From Thermomicrobium roseum DSM 5159 (GTDB lineage Bacteria > Chloroflexota > Chloroflexia > Thermomicrobiales > Thermomicrobiaceae): DNA of 64,000 nt. Shown piece by piece: positions 43,780-52,431 of this stretch. Numbering within the stretch: the first letter of the stretch is position 1; each line of letters begins with the position of its first letter. The position numbers and the translations under genes are program-made. A model generated the notes under the pieces. It was given only the letters and a program-made list of their open reading frames with translations, did no database searches and was not told the origin of the DNA. The DNA lies in contig NC_011959.1 in the NCBI RefSeq assembly GCF_000021685.1, forward strand, positions 682,001 to 746,000, written 5' to 3'.

Positions 43780-46700
43780 GTGGCGCGGCCGTACGCTCAT
43801 CTTCATTTGCATACGGAATTCTCGCTACTCGACGGCCTCGGTCGGATACCGGAGTACGTGGGGCGTGCTCGCGAACTCGGTATGGAGCACCTGGCGATAT
43901 CCGATCACGGGGTGCTGTATGGAATCATCGATTGGTACAAGGCAGTCAGGGCCGAGGGGCTTCATCCCATCATCGGGATGGAAGCGTATCTTGCCCCACG
44001 GTCGGTTCAAGACCGGGACAAGACGATCTACCATCTCTTGCTGCTTGCAGAGAATGAGCGCGGTTACAAGAATTTGCTGAAACTGGCCACGCGAGCGAGC
44101 TTGGAGGGGTTCTATTACAAACCGCGCATCGATATGGCCATGCTGGCCGAACATGCCGAGGGGCTGATCGCAACCTCGGCGTGCCTCGGGGGACCGATTG
44201 CGAACAACCTACTGAATGGGAATCACGAGGCAGCTCGGGAGTGGGGAATCCGTCTCCGCGAGTTGTTCGGGCCAGATCGGTTTTACATCGAGCTACAGGA
44301 TCACGGATTGCCGGAACAGCGGCGAGTGAATAGCGAGCTGGTGGCACTGGCTCGCGAACTGGATCTTCCCTTGGTCGTGACCAACGACGTCCATTATCTC
44401 CGCCAGGAGGATGCGAGCGTTCAGGATTTGCTGATCTGCATCCAAACCAACTCGACGCTCGATGACCCCAAGCGGATGCGAGTTCAGTCCGACCAGCTTT
44501 ACTTCAAGAGTGCCGAGGAGATGTGGCGACTCTTCGGTGCCGAGGTCCCGGAGGCACTCCTCAATACGGTCCGTATCGCCGAGCGTTGCGAGGTCGAACT
44601 CGAATTCGGTCGTCTCCATCTCCCCGACCCTGGTATACCAGCGGGGATGACTGCTGACGACTATCTTGCCGCACTGTGCTGGGAGGGGATTCGCCAGCGT
44701 TATCCTGAGTTGACCGAAGAAGTACGTCGTCGCCTGGAGTACGAGCTGGATGTTATCCGTCAGACCGGATTTTCCAGCTATATGTTGATCGTGCGAGACT
44801 TCGCGGAGTTCGCTCGCCAGCGGGGCATTCTTTATGGTGTGCGGGGAAGCGCAGCAGCGAGCATCGTGCTCTACGCTCTCGGTATCACCGATGTCGATCC
44901 TCTTGCCAATCGCTTGGTCTTCGAGCGATTTCTCAACCCGGAGCGCCGGGAGATGCCGGATATCGACATGGATTTCGCGGATGACCGGCGACACGAGGTG
45001 ATCGAGTATGTCGCCCGCAAGTACGGCGCGGAGCACGTTGCGCAAATCATCACTTTCGGAACGATGGGAGCGAAGGCCGCGATCCGCGATGTCGGCCGGG
45101 CGATGGGATGGCCGCATGCCGAAGTCGATCGGATCGCGCGATTGATACCGAGCGGCGTGAACATGACGCTCGAGCGGGCGCTGGAGGAGAGCCCGGAACT
45201 CCGGCACCTGTACGAGACAGACCCGCGTTCGCGCGAATTGATCGACAATGCGCGAAAACTGGAGGGCATCGCTCGGCACGCTGGCACCCACGCGGCCGGG
45301 GTGGTCATCTCGGCGTCTCCCTTGGTCGAGCATGTCCCGCTGCAGCGTCCGGCGCGTGCCGAGGAGGGAGCACTCCCGACTACCCAGTTCCCGATGGAGA
45401 CGGTCGCCGAGATCGGTCTGCTCAAGATGGATTTCTTGGGGCTGGCCAATTTGACGATCTTGGCGAACGCTGTCGAGCTGATCCGCGAGACGCGCGGCGA
45501 AACGATCGATCTGAAGCAGATTCCGATGGACGATCGCAAGACGTTCGAGCTCTTGGCCGAAGGGCAAACCTTCGGGGTGTTCCAGCTCGAGAGTGCGGGC
45601 ATGCGGCGGTACATCCGGGAACTGCGGCCGACCTCGGTTGCCGAGCTCGCGGCGATGATCGCGCTGTACCGACCGGGGCCGATGCAACATATCCCACGTT
45701 ACTGCCGCGCGAAGCATGGATTGGAGCCGATTCAATACCCGCATCCTGATCTGGCGGAAATTCTCGACGAGACATACGGTGTCATCGTCTACCAGGATCA
45801 GGTGCTCCTCATCGCACGGAAATTTGCTGGCTACACGCTCGGTGAAGCGGACATCATGCGCAAGGCGATGGGAAAGAAGATTCCCGAAAAGATGCGCGCT
45901 GAGCGGGAGCGCTTCATTGCCGGAGCCATAGCGAAAGGGTATAGCGAGGAGGATGCCGAGCGCATCTTCAATCTGATCGAACCATTTGCCGGCTACGCCT
46001 TCAACAAGGCGCACGCCACCTGTTATGCAGTCGTATCCTATCAGACAGCCTACCTCAAAGCCAATTATCCGGTGGAGTACATGACGGCAATCCTGCGCAA
46101 CGCGCCTAGTCATCCGTCCGGAACCGTGAAGCGGATCGCGGCAGCGCTCGCCGAATGCCAGAAGCTGGGGATTTCGGTGCTTCCGCCGGACATCAATCAC
46201 AGCGAGGCGACCTTTACGGTCGAGCAGTTGCCGGATGGCAGCCGCGCGATCCGGTTCGGGCTGGCGATGGTCAAGCACGTCGGGGAAGCTGCGGTCGAAG
46301 CGATCCTGGCTGCCCGCAATGAGCAGCCTGGGAAAGTGTTCCGCTCGTTCGAGCACTTTTGCGAGACGATCGACTGGAGCGTCGTCAATCGGCGAGCGGT
46401 CGAGAGCTTGATCAAGTGTGGTGCGTTGGACTGCTTTGGTGATCGCAAGATTTTGCTCGCACAGTTGGACCAGGCGATCCAGGCGGCACAGGCTCGCCAG
46501 AAAGCGCTGCGGCGGGGGCAGATGGATCTCTTCTCGGCAGTGGGTCATGATCAGGCTGCTCCTTTGCGCTTTTCCCGTCCGGATATCGAGCCACCTGACA
46601 TACCGACCCGGACCTTGCTCGGGTGGGAACGGGAACTTCTCGGCGTGTACTTGAGTGCCCATCCGCTGGACGAGTTCGTCCTGCTCGGGCGACTCCGGGG

Positions 46701-47280
46701 ACTCGTGCAGATTGCGGAACTGGACGATGAGTCGGTTGGGCAGACTGTCGAGTTGCTCGCTTTGATCAGTGGGGTGCGCAAGTTGACGACGCGCACCGGG
46801 CGCGTCATGGCTGTCCTGCAACTGGAAGACCGCTCCGGTACCATCGAGGCGGTTGTCTTCCCTGACCTCTACGAGACAACTCGTGAACGGTTGGCCGAGG
46901 AATCGATCGTGCTCCTCCAAGCGCGGGTCGAAGAGCGGAACGAGGAATTGCAACTGGTGGTGGAGTCAGTGGCCGATCCCCGCGAGGATCTCCGGAATCT
47001 CGTCCAACCGAGCCGGATCGTGCACGTTCGTCTCCCGATCACGACGTCCGTCGACGAGGACATCGAACGAATGCATGCTTTGCGGGATCTGCTCGTTACG
47101 TTCGCCGGGGATGACGAAGTGCGGATTCATCTCCCCCTCGCACAAGGCGAGATCGTGCTGGCGAGTCGGCTCCGCGTCGACTGGTGTGCGGACTTCGCTC
47201 GGGTCATCGAGGCAACGCTGGGAGCGGGGAGCGTGTGGGTCGAGGAACGAACAGCCCTCGAACTCGCATCGGCGGCTTGA
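43780..47280 (+). CDS. dnaE: DNA polymerase III alpha subunit
   Basis: A 1166-residue replicative polymerase. The N-terminal PHP domain keeps the metal-binding pattern (HLHLHTEFSLLDG, AISDHGVLYGIIDW, GMEAYL, TSACLGG, NDVHYL), suggesting a possibly active PHP nuclease as in Thermus. The catalytic Asp pair lies in MPDIDMDFADDRRHEVIE; the finger region has GRAMGWPHAEVDRI and the later KMDFLGLANLTIL. The C-terminus has a helix-hairpin-helix and an OB-fold nucleic-acid strand set (GRVMAVLQLEDRSG). GTG at 43780 follows GAGGGGG. Length is typical and no intein is present. Confidence 0.97.
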   Translation: MARPYAHLHLHTEFSLLDGLGRIPEYVGRARELGMEHLAISDHGVLYGIIDWYKAVRAEGLHPIIGMEAYLAPRSVQDRDKTIYHLLLLAENERGYKNLLKLATRASLEGFYYKPRIDMAMLAEHAEGLIATSACLGGPIANNLLNGNHEAAREWGIRLRELFGPDRFYIELQDHGLPEQRRVNSELVALARELDLPLVVTNDVHYLRQEDASVQDLLICIQTNSTLDDPKRMRVQSDQLYFKSAEEMWRLFGAEVPEALLNTVRIAERCEVELEFGRLHLPDPGIPAGMTADDYLAALCWEGIRQRYPELTEEVRRRLEYELDVIRQTGFSSYMLIVRDFAEFARQRGILYGVRGSAAASIVLYALGITDVDPLANRLVFERFLNPERREMPDIDMDFADDRRHEVIEYVARKYGAEHVAQIITFGTMGAKAAIRDVGRAMGWPHAEVDRIARLIPSGVNMTLERALEESPELRHLYETDPRSRELIDNARKLEGIARHAGTHAAGVVISASPLVEHVPLQRPARAEEGALPTTQFPMETVAEIGLLKMDFLGLANLTILANAVELIRETRGETIDLKQIPMDDRKTFELLAEGQTFGVFQLESAGMRRYIRELRPTSVAELAAMIALYRPGPMQHIPRYCRAKHGLEPIQYPHPDLAEILDETYGVIVYQDQVLLIARKFAGYTLGEADIMRKAMGKKIPEKMRAERERFIAGAIAKGYSEEDAERIFNLIEPFAGYAFNKAHATCYAVVSYQTAYLKANYPVEYMTAILRNAPSHPSGTVKRIAAALAECQKLGISVLPPDINHSEATFTVEQLPDGSRAIRFGLAMVKHVGEAAVEAILAARNEQPGKVFRSFEHFCETIDWSVVNRRAVESLIKCGALDCFGDRKILLAQLDQAIQAAQARQKALRRGQMDLFSAVGHDQAAPLRFSRPDIEPPDIPTRTLLGWERELLGVYLSAHPLDEFVLLGRLRGLVQIAELDDESVGQTVELLALISGVRKLTTRTGRVMAVLQLEDRSGTIEAVVFPDLYETTRERLAEESIVLLQARVEERNEELQLVVESVADPREDLRNLVQPSRIVHVRLPITTSVDEDIERMHALRDLLVTFAGDDEVRIHLPLAQGEIVLASRLRVDWCADFARVIEATLGAGSVWVEERTALELASAA

Positions 47281-47289
47281 AGAAGCAAC

Positions 47290-48591
47290 TCATGTCCCGT
47301 TCCCATCGATGATCCGTCGTACGATCTCTCCTGTCTTCAACGGGTCGCTGGCGAGGACGAGGCACAGGTCGCCGGGGCGGGCCAGCGTGAGCACTGTCTG
47401 GAGCGCCTGAGGGAGATCGGGTTGGGTAACGATTACCGGCGGCAGAACGTTTTCGACGACTCCCTCACGGAAGGCAGCGAGTCGCTCGTCTCCCAAAGGC
47501 TCCGAGATCAGAATCATCCCGGTGACTCTACCCAGTATTCGTCCTACTTCGCGGAGATCCTCCTGACTCAACCAGGGGAAGCCATGCGTCACCACGAATA
47601 CCTTGTGCGGGGTGCTTTGGCGAACGCAACGCAGGAGCGTGCGTAATGTCCAAAGATCCCGTGCACCATCGATGAGAACGATCAGGTCGCGGAGGAAGAC
47701 GAGGTTGCACGAACCAGGGAGAAGGTCGTGCGTCGGAAGGAAGGTGCGCAAGGTCGATCGAATCGCTGTAAGGGAGATGCCGAGTCCGAGTGCCAATGCG
47801 GTCGCGCAGAGCACATTCTGAACCTGAAAGAGCAGTGCGCCGCCTAGCGTGATTGGAGCCTCGCGAACAGCGATGACAGGAATATCGTCCGGTTCGGTGC
47901 GGGTCTCTACTCGCTCGAGAAAAGCCGATGGGGCAGAGAAAGCGTCACTCTCCGTTGTCTGCGCGTCCCATGCGAAAAGTGCCTGGTAATCGTACAGTGC
48001 GCGGTTGGCGACGATGACACCGTCGTCGTACCAGATAGCCGGCTTCCGAGCATCACGCTGGCGGCGCAGCACGGGGTTCTCCGGATGCAGTGCGAAGAAA
48101 ATGACGCGAGCCAGACTTTCCTCGGCGAGTCCGAGGACGTCGGGATCATCAGCGTTGAGGACGATGAATCCGTGCGGGTGGATCGCCCGCGCGACGATCT
48201 CGTGGGCTCGTGCGGCGTACCGGGTCGCGGGGGCGAGAAGACAGCTGTCGTCATTGCCGCAGAGCGTGGTGACTGCCCCTGCGCGGTAGATCGCCGCAGG
48301 GAGCCCGACAGTCGCCACCACAGGCGCTTCCAGTTCCTGGATCGCCAGGTCGAGATCGCCAGTACGGAGCGCCTGAACGACGCTCGTTCACGGCTGGAGT
48401 TCTCCTTCCAGCTGTCGTTCATCGACGAAGACGCCGCTGGAACACCAAAGACCAGCCGACCACCGCTGCGCCCGAACCATCCGGTAGAGGAGCCAGGCGG
48501 TGGTGCTCTTGCCGCGTGTCCCGGTGATAGCAACGAGCGAGAGCGGAAATCTCGTCTGACTTCGCAACCCGCTCTGATCGAGGCTCGTCAT
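47290..48591 (-). pseudogene. Mur-ligase/cyanophycin-synthetase-like gene with an in-frame TGA
   Basis: A minus-strand reading frame of 433 codons interrupted once by TGA at 48388-48390. Before it, 67 codons start at ATG 48591 with GGGAG upstream and hold the P-loop AITGTRGKSTTAWLLYRM, a Mur-ligase ATP site. After it, the same frame runs uninterrupted for more than 360 codons with Mur-type features: VVATVGLPAAIYRAGAVTT, IVLNADDPDVLGLAEE and REAPITLGGALLFQVQNVL. No frame change occurs. The residue at the stop would suit a Trp (TGG). The product would be closest to the ligase half of cyanophycin synthetase, without its ATP-grasp domain. It is fourth in the glmS operon. Whether it is dead, read through or a sequencing error cannot be told. 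Confidence 0.7.
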
Positions 48592-48612
48592 AAGATACTC
48601 CCGGCGTGGTGA

Positions 48613-49245
48613 TCAGCTGCTGTCATCATTATCGGCAGCCTGGCCGGTACAGCCGAGCCAGTCGAGCAAGATCGGTACGGCGCGCTGGAGAGCCTGAGCA
48701 CGGTGGCTCAAGCGATTCTTCTCTTCCAGCGTCATCTCTGCGAATGTCCGGTCATACCCGCAGGGAATGAAGACGGGATCGTATCCGAAACCGCCGCGAC
48801 CGCGTGGCTTTTCGGCAATACACCCTTCGACCGTGCCTTCGACGACGGCTTCCCGACCATCCGGTGCGACGATCGCGACGACCGCACGGAAACGCGCGGT
48901 ACGTTGGGAAAGGGGGACATCACGCAGCTCACGCAGTAACCGGGCGATATTTTGAGCATCGTCCGCGTGCTCACCAGCGTATCGGGCAGAGTGGACGCCG
49001 GGTCGTCCCCCCAGCGCGTCGACTTCGAGTCCGGAATCATCGGCGAGCGCGATAAGGCCGCTTTCCTGGGCAGCGACCCTGGCTTTGAGCAGTGCGTTCT
49101 CGACGAAGGTTTCGCCGGTTTCGGGCGGAAGTCGGATGCCGAGTGCGGGCGCGCTCACGACTTCGACGTTCGGCGGGAGCAGGGAGCGGAGTTCGCGGAT
49201 CTTTCCTGGGTTGGCCGTTGCGAGAACGATCCGATGTGTCGGCAT
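48613..49245 (-). CDS. rdgB: XTP/dITP diphosphatase
   Basis: A 210-residue house-cleaning pyrophosphatase that hydrolyses non-standard purine triphosphates such as dITP and XTP. The family pattern is complete: IVLATANPGKIRELRSLL, GETFVENALLKARVAA, LADDSGLEVDALGGRPGVHS and GGFGYDPVFIPCGYDRTFAE. Length is typical. The ATG at 49245 has GCGAGGTG upstream. It lies 15 bases after tatD and 21 before the Mur-like gene, within the glmS operon. Confidence 0.96.
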   Translation of the reverse strand: MPTHRIVLATANPGKIRELRSLLPPNVEVVSAPALGIRLPPETGETFVENALLKARVAAQESGLIALADDSGLEVDALGGRPGVHSARYAGEHADDAQNIARLLRELRDVPLSQRTARFRAVVAIVAPDGREAVVEGTVEGCIAEKPRGRGGFGYDPVFIPCGYDRTFAEMTLEEKNRLSHRAQALQRAVPILLDWLGCTGQAADNDDSS

Positions 49246-49260
49246 ACGTCTGCACCTCGC

Positions 49261-50040
49261 TCATTCGATCGAGAGAGGAATCCTGAACAGTGCGACTGCG
49301 TTTCGGGTGGTAGCCCGAGCGACCTCGTCCTCGGTCTGCCTGCGGAGTTCAGCGATTGTCGCCACGGTCGCACGGAGAAAAGCCGGTTCGTTGCGGCGAC
49401 CGCGATATGGCACTGGCGCGAGGTAGGGTGCGTCCGTTTCGAGCAGCATACGATCTGCCGGCAGCATCTGAACGGCGCGACGGAGATCCGGCGCGCTCCG
49501 ATAGGTCACGATGCCGCCGATTCCGAGGTGCAGTCCGAGCTCGAGGAAGCGCGCGGCATCAGCCGGATCCCCAGTGAAGCAGTGCATCACGCCCCGGTGA
49601 GGCGGGTCAGCGTCCTCCAGAATGGCCAGGAGCTCATGAAGAGCTTCGCGCTGGTGCAACACGATCGGCAAGTTCAACTCACGGGCGAGGGCAATTTGCC
49701 GGCGAAAGGCGCGTTCCTGCGTCTTCGCGTCGGTCGTTTTCCAGTGGAAATCGAGCCCGATCTCCCCAATGGCTCGTACCAGCGGGTGGCGAGCGAGCTG
49801 GCGGAGTCGCTGCTCGACCTGGCTGTCATAGCGGTCGGCCTCGTTCGGGTGGATACCGAGGGCAACGACCATGCCAGGTGTCGCTTCGGCGAGTGTCAGT
49901 GCGGCTTCCCAACGGGTCGGTGAGAAGGCGATGAGGACGAATCCCTGGACGCCAGCATCGCGGGCCCGCTCGATCACGAGTGGCCGATCGTTGTCGAAGT
50001 CGGGGAGGTCGAGATGGCAATGCGTGTCGACCAGAATCAT
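49261..50040 (-). CDS. tatD: TatD-family metal-dependent DNase
   Basis: A 259-residue TIM-barrel hydrolase. Metal ligands lie in VDTHCHLDLPDF (HxH), IGEIGLDFHW, IVLHQREA, MHCFTGDPADAARFL and ETDAPYLAPVPYRG. The family removes 3' ends of DNA and acts in repair and RNA or DNA turnover. ATG at 50040 has GAGGCGAG. Seven bases separate it from glmS, so it is co-transcribed. Confidence 0.95.
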   Translation of the reverse strand: MILVDTHCHLDLPDFDNDRPLVIERARDAGVQGFVLIAFSPTRWEAALTLAEATPGMVVALGIHPNEADRYDSQVEQRLRQLARHPLVRAIGEIGLDFHWKTTDAKTQERAFRRQIALARELNLPIVLHQREALHELLAILEDADPPHRGVMHCFTGDPADAARFLELGLHLGIGGIVTYRSAPDLRRAVQMLPADRMLLETDAPYLAPVPYRGRRNEPAFLRATVATIAELRRQTEDEVARATTRNAVALFRIPLSIE

Positions 50041-50047
50041 TCTCGCC

Positions 50048-51859
50048 TCACTTGACGGTCACGCTCTTGGCGAGATTCCGTGGTTTATCCGGATCCAGGC
50101 CGCGGCGCACTGCCAGCTCGTAGGCGAGGAGTTGTGCTGGCACGATCGAGACCAGTGGGGAGGCATCACCCACATCGGCGACCGGAATGTGGACATGAAA
50201 AGCTTCGTCAGGTTCTGGAGAGATGCCGATGACCCATCCGCCGCGACTGCGAACTTCCATCGCACCAGAGAGAATATCTGCCCTCGTTTCGTCGAGTGGC
50301 GAGAAGACGAGGCAGGGACTCCCATCCTCGATGAGCGCAATGACACCGTGCTTGAGTTCTCCCCCGGCAAAGCCTTCGGCATGAATGTAGGTCACTTCCT
50401 TGATCTTAAGTGCGGCCTCGAGCGCGGTGGGGTAGGAGAGTCCCCGACCGATCACATAGCAGTGTTGCGCGTCAACGAGGCGATCGGCGACAGCCCGGAT
50501 GCGGTCCAGTGTCGCTGGTGCGAGGGCCATCTCCATACCCTCGATCGCGCGCCACAGCGTATCGAGTCCTACATGCTCGCTCCCATTGAGGATGTGTGCG
50601 GTCAGCAGCAGGATAGCGAGCTTCGCTGTGTAGGCTTTGGTCGACAGAACACTCTGTTCGGGGCCGGCCGAGAGTGGAATGGTGAAGTCGGCGAGCCGAG
50701 CGACAGTGGAGCCGGTCACATTGACCAGAGCGGCAACGGTGGCTCCACGCCGCTTGGCGGCGTGGACCGCCTCGATCACATCGATCGTCTCACCGCTCTG
50801 GGTAAGCGCAATGACGAGCGATCGATCGGTCAAGAAATGTTCCTGATACTTGAATTCGGACGCAATGACCGCATTGACGTGGCGGCGCGCGATGCGCGAA
50901 AAGAGATAACTCCCGCAGAGCGCGGCGTAGCCAGCGGTACCGCACCCGACCAGGAATGTCCCATACGAATGACGAATGAGATCAGCTAGCTGTCGTGCAC
51001 CGTCCAGGCGCTCCCGGGCGATCCGTGCGAGGACTCGCGGCTGTTCGTGAATCTCCTTGATCAGGTAGTGCGGATAGCCACCGAGTGACGTATCGGCGGG
51101 GCGGAGCGTGAGCGGCTCCCAGCGGGCTGACCGGCGCTGTCCGGTGCATCGATCGAAGAGCTGGAGACCCTGGTGATCGAGCAGAGCGATCTCGTCGTCC
51201 TGAAGGTAATGGATCCGGTCGGTATAGCCAACGAGAGCGACGGCATCGGAGGCGACGAACGTTCCGGCTGGACCATGCCCGAGAACGAGCGGCGAAGTTG
51301 ACTTGACGGCAACAAGTTGTCGCGTCGGGCGATGCAACGCGATGAGTGCATTGAGACCGCGGACTTGATTGAACGCATGTCGAACTGCCTCGACCAGAGT
51401 GGGGATATCGTCCGATGCACTGGGATGGTGCTCCTCGATGCTGGCGATGGTGTCTTCGAGGAGATGCGCGAAGATCTCGCTGTCGGTGCTACTCCGAAAG
51501 CGGTGACCAGATCGTTCGAGTGCCCGACGCAGCGGAAGATAATTTTCGATGATGCCGTTATGGACGATCGCGAGGGTACCGGTGCAGTCGAGGTGGGGAT
51601 GCGCGTTCTCGTCCGTGACTCCACCATGGGTCGCCCACCGCGTGTGGCCGAGTGCGATCACCGTAGCGGGCAGGTTTGGCGTGCTCGCCGGAATACGCCC
51701 AGCTCGCTTGAGCACGGCGATCCGTTCTCGGGCCAGGTCACCATCCAGAAAGGCGATTCCCCAGGAGTCGTACCCACGGTACTCCAGCGTCCGCAGTGCG
51801 TCGATGACGAGCGAAGCAGGGAGCGGTTGCGGAGCGACGAAACCGAAGATTCCGCACAT
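50048..51859 (-). CDS. glmS: Glutamine--fructose-6-phosphate aminotransferase
   Basis: A 603-residue enzyme that makes glucosamine-6-phosphate, the entry to cell-wall amino sugars. The N-terminal Cys (MCGIFGFV) is the glutaminase nucleophile, with GHTRWATHGGVTDENAHPH and HNGIIENYLPLR beside it. Two SIS sugar-isomerase domains follow, with LVGCGTAGYAALCGSYLFS and VIGRGLSYPTALEAALKIKE, and the C-terminal end DKPRNLAKSVTVK is the conserved channel-closing tail. It begins an operon with tatD and rdgB. A glmS ribozyme lies in its leader, so its mRNA should be cleaved when glucosamine-6-phosphate is plentiful. Confidence 0.97.
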   Translation of the reverse strand: MCGIFGFVAPQPLPASLVIDALRTLEYRGYDSWGIAFLDGDLARERIAVLKRAGRIPASTPNLPATVIALGHTRWATHGGVTDENAHPHLDCTGTLAIVHNGIIENYLPLRRALERSGHRFRSSTDSEIFAHLLEDTIASIEEHHPSASDDIPTLVEAVRHAFNQVRGLNALIALHRPTRQLVAVKSTSPLVLGHGPAGTFVASDAVALVGYTDRIHYLQDDEIALLDHQGLQLFDRCTGQRRSARWEPLTLRPADTSLGGYPHYLIKEIHEQPRVLARIARERLDGARQLADLIRHSYGTFLVGCGTAGYAALCGSYLFSRIARRHVNAVIASEFKYQEHFLTDRSLVIALTQSGETIDVIEAVHAAKRRGATVAALVNVTGSTVARLADFTIPLSAGPEQSVLSTKAYTAKLAILLLTAHILNGSEHVGLDTLWRAIEGMEMALAPATLDRIRAVADRLVDAQHCYVIGRGLSYPTALEAALKIKEVTYIHAEGFAGGELKHGVIALIEDGSPCLVFSPLDETRADILSGAMEVRSRGGWVIGISPEPDEAFHVHIPVADVGDASPLVSIVPAQLLAYELAVRRGLDPDKPRNLAKSVTVK

Positions 51860-51904
51860 GCAGGACTTTCCCTCCTTCGGCCAGCGCCCAAAGGAAGCCT
51901 CGGC

Positions 51905-51930
51905 GGCGCCATCTCGAGAGGTATGGCGCC
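51905..51930 (-). other. Hairpin between the glmS ribozyme and glmS
   Basis: GGCGCCAT (51905-51912) and ATGGCGCC (51923-51930) form a perfect 8-bp stem with a 10-base loop. It has no T-tract and lies about 45 bases before the start codon. It may affect translation or mRNA decay after cleavage. Confidence 0.45.
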
Positions 51931-52006
51931 CTATCGCGTGACTATTCTCAGGGGGAGCGGTTCGACAGTTGACGCGTGCTCGTCAGCTGTCGGGAGCGGG
52001 GCACAT

Positions 52007-52144
52007 CGGTGAGCCTTTGTCCCGGCGGTTACCCACCGGTTTTGCTCTCACCGTCACGACCGTGCGAGCCGGGAGGCCATCCGCCGAATGCCTCGATCGA
52101 CCTCCACCTCGTCGACTCGTCTCCCCCGCGACGAGTCCTGGCGC
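52007..52144 (-). ncRNA. glmS ribozyme (glucosamine-6-phosphate-activated self-cleaving riboswitch)
   Basis: The minus-strand leader of glmS contains a complete-looking glmS ribozyme. The 5' end reads TA|GCGCC with cleavage expected between 52145 and 52144. P2 is GACTCGTC/GACGAGTC (52137-52130 with 52121-52114). The conserved core GACGAGG follows (52113-52107), where the consensus has the same seven bases. Then GGAGG (52105-52101) pairs with CCTCC (52076-52072), enclosing TTCGGCGGATG (52088-52078), and CCCGG follows, nearly identical to known ribozymes. The P4 arm ends with CGGTGAG/CTCACCG and an inner stem that needs a G-U pair and so favours RNA of this strand, with a GTAA loop. Deviations are few (AGTCGACGAGG for AGUUGACGAGG, and the GTCGATCGA segment). 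Confidence 0.9.
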
Positions 52145-52200
52145 TACTCCATCCGATGACATCCGATCCCGCTCCTCGCGCCCCCGAACAGGCCGACTGT

Positions 52201-52209
52201 ACCATAGCA
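52201..52209 (-). promoter_or_regulatory. Extended -10 promoter of glmS
   Basis: Minus-strand TGCTATGGT (52209-52201) has an extended -10 form. It would start transcription near 52194 and leave about 50 bases before the ribozyme cleavage site. No good -35 element is seen. Confidence 0.45.
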
Positions 52210-52307
52210 CGCTTCGAGCGGCAAGCGCGTGGACGCAAGCTGTTCTGATGGTCGGTAGGGTTGCGTCGAGCGGCTGAGATAGCGATCGGTTGTGGGGCCA
52301 GGAAGGG

Positions 52308-52313
52308 TATACT
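52308..52313 (+). promoter_or_regulatory. Probable -10 box of the pur operon
   Basis: TATACT at 52308-52313, about 120 bases before purB. The -35 region is not clear. No purine riboswitch or PurR-type box was recognised in the leader. Confidence 0.4.
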
Positions 52314-52431
52314 TCGAGCGGATCGCGCCGACGCGGTGCGAGGTGTGCGTTCTTGCGCGGCTGGAACTCCCGAACCACCCCGGTCGGCACGGTCGACTTG
52401 GCTGTCCGAGCGAGATGGGTGAAGAGCGACG

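Noticed and set aside
44293..46953. 886-codon open frame antisense to dnaE
   Set aside because: Mirror of the dnaE codon pattern in high-GC DNA; the residues show no domain and dnaE is certain.
48388..48390. TGA as a selenocysteine codon
   Set aside because: Mur ligases have no selenocysteine at this place and no SECIS-like hairpin is next to the codon.
52007..52053. Hairpin resembling the core of a c-di-GMP-I riboswitch
   Set aside because: The whole upstream sequence fits a glmS ribozyme, and this arm is its P4.
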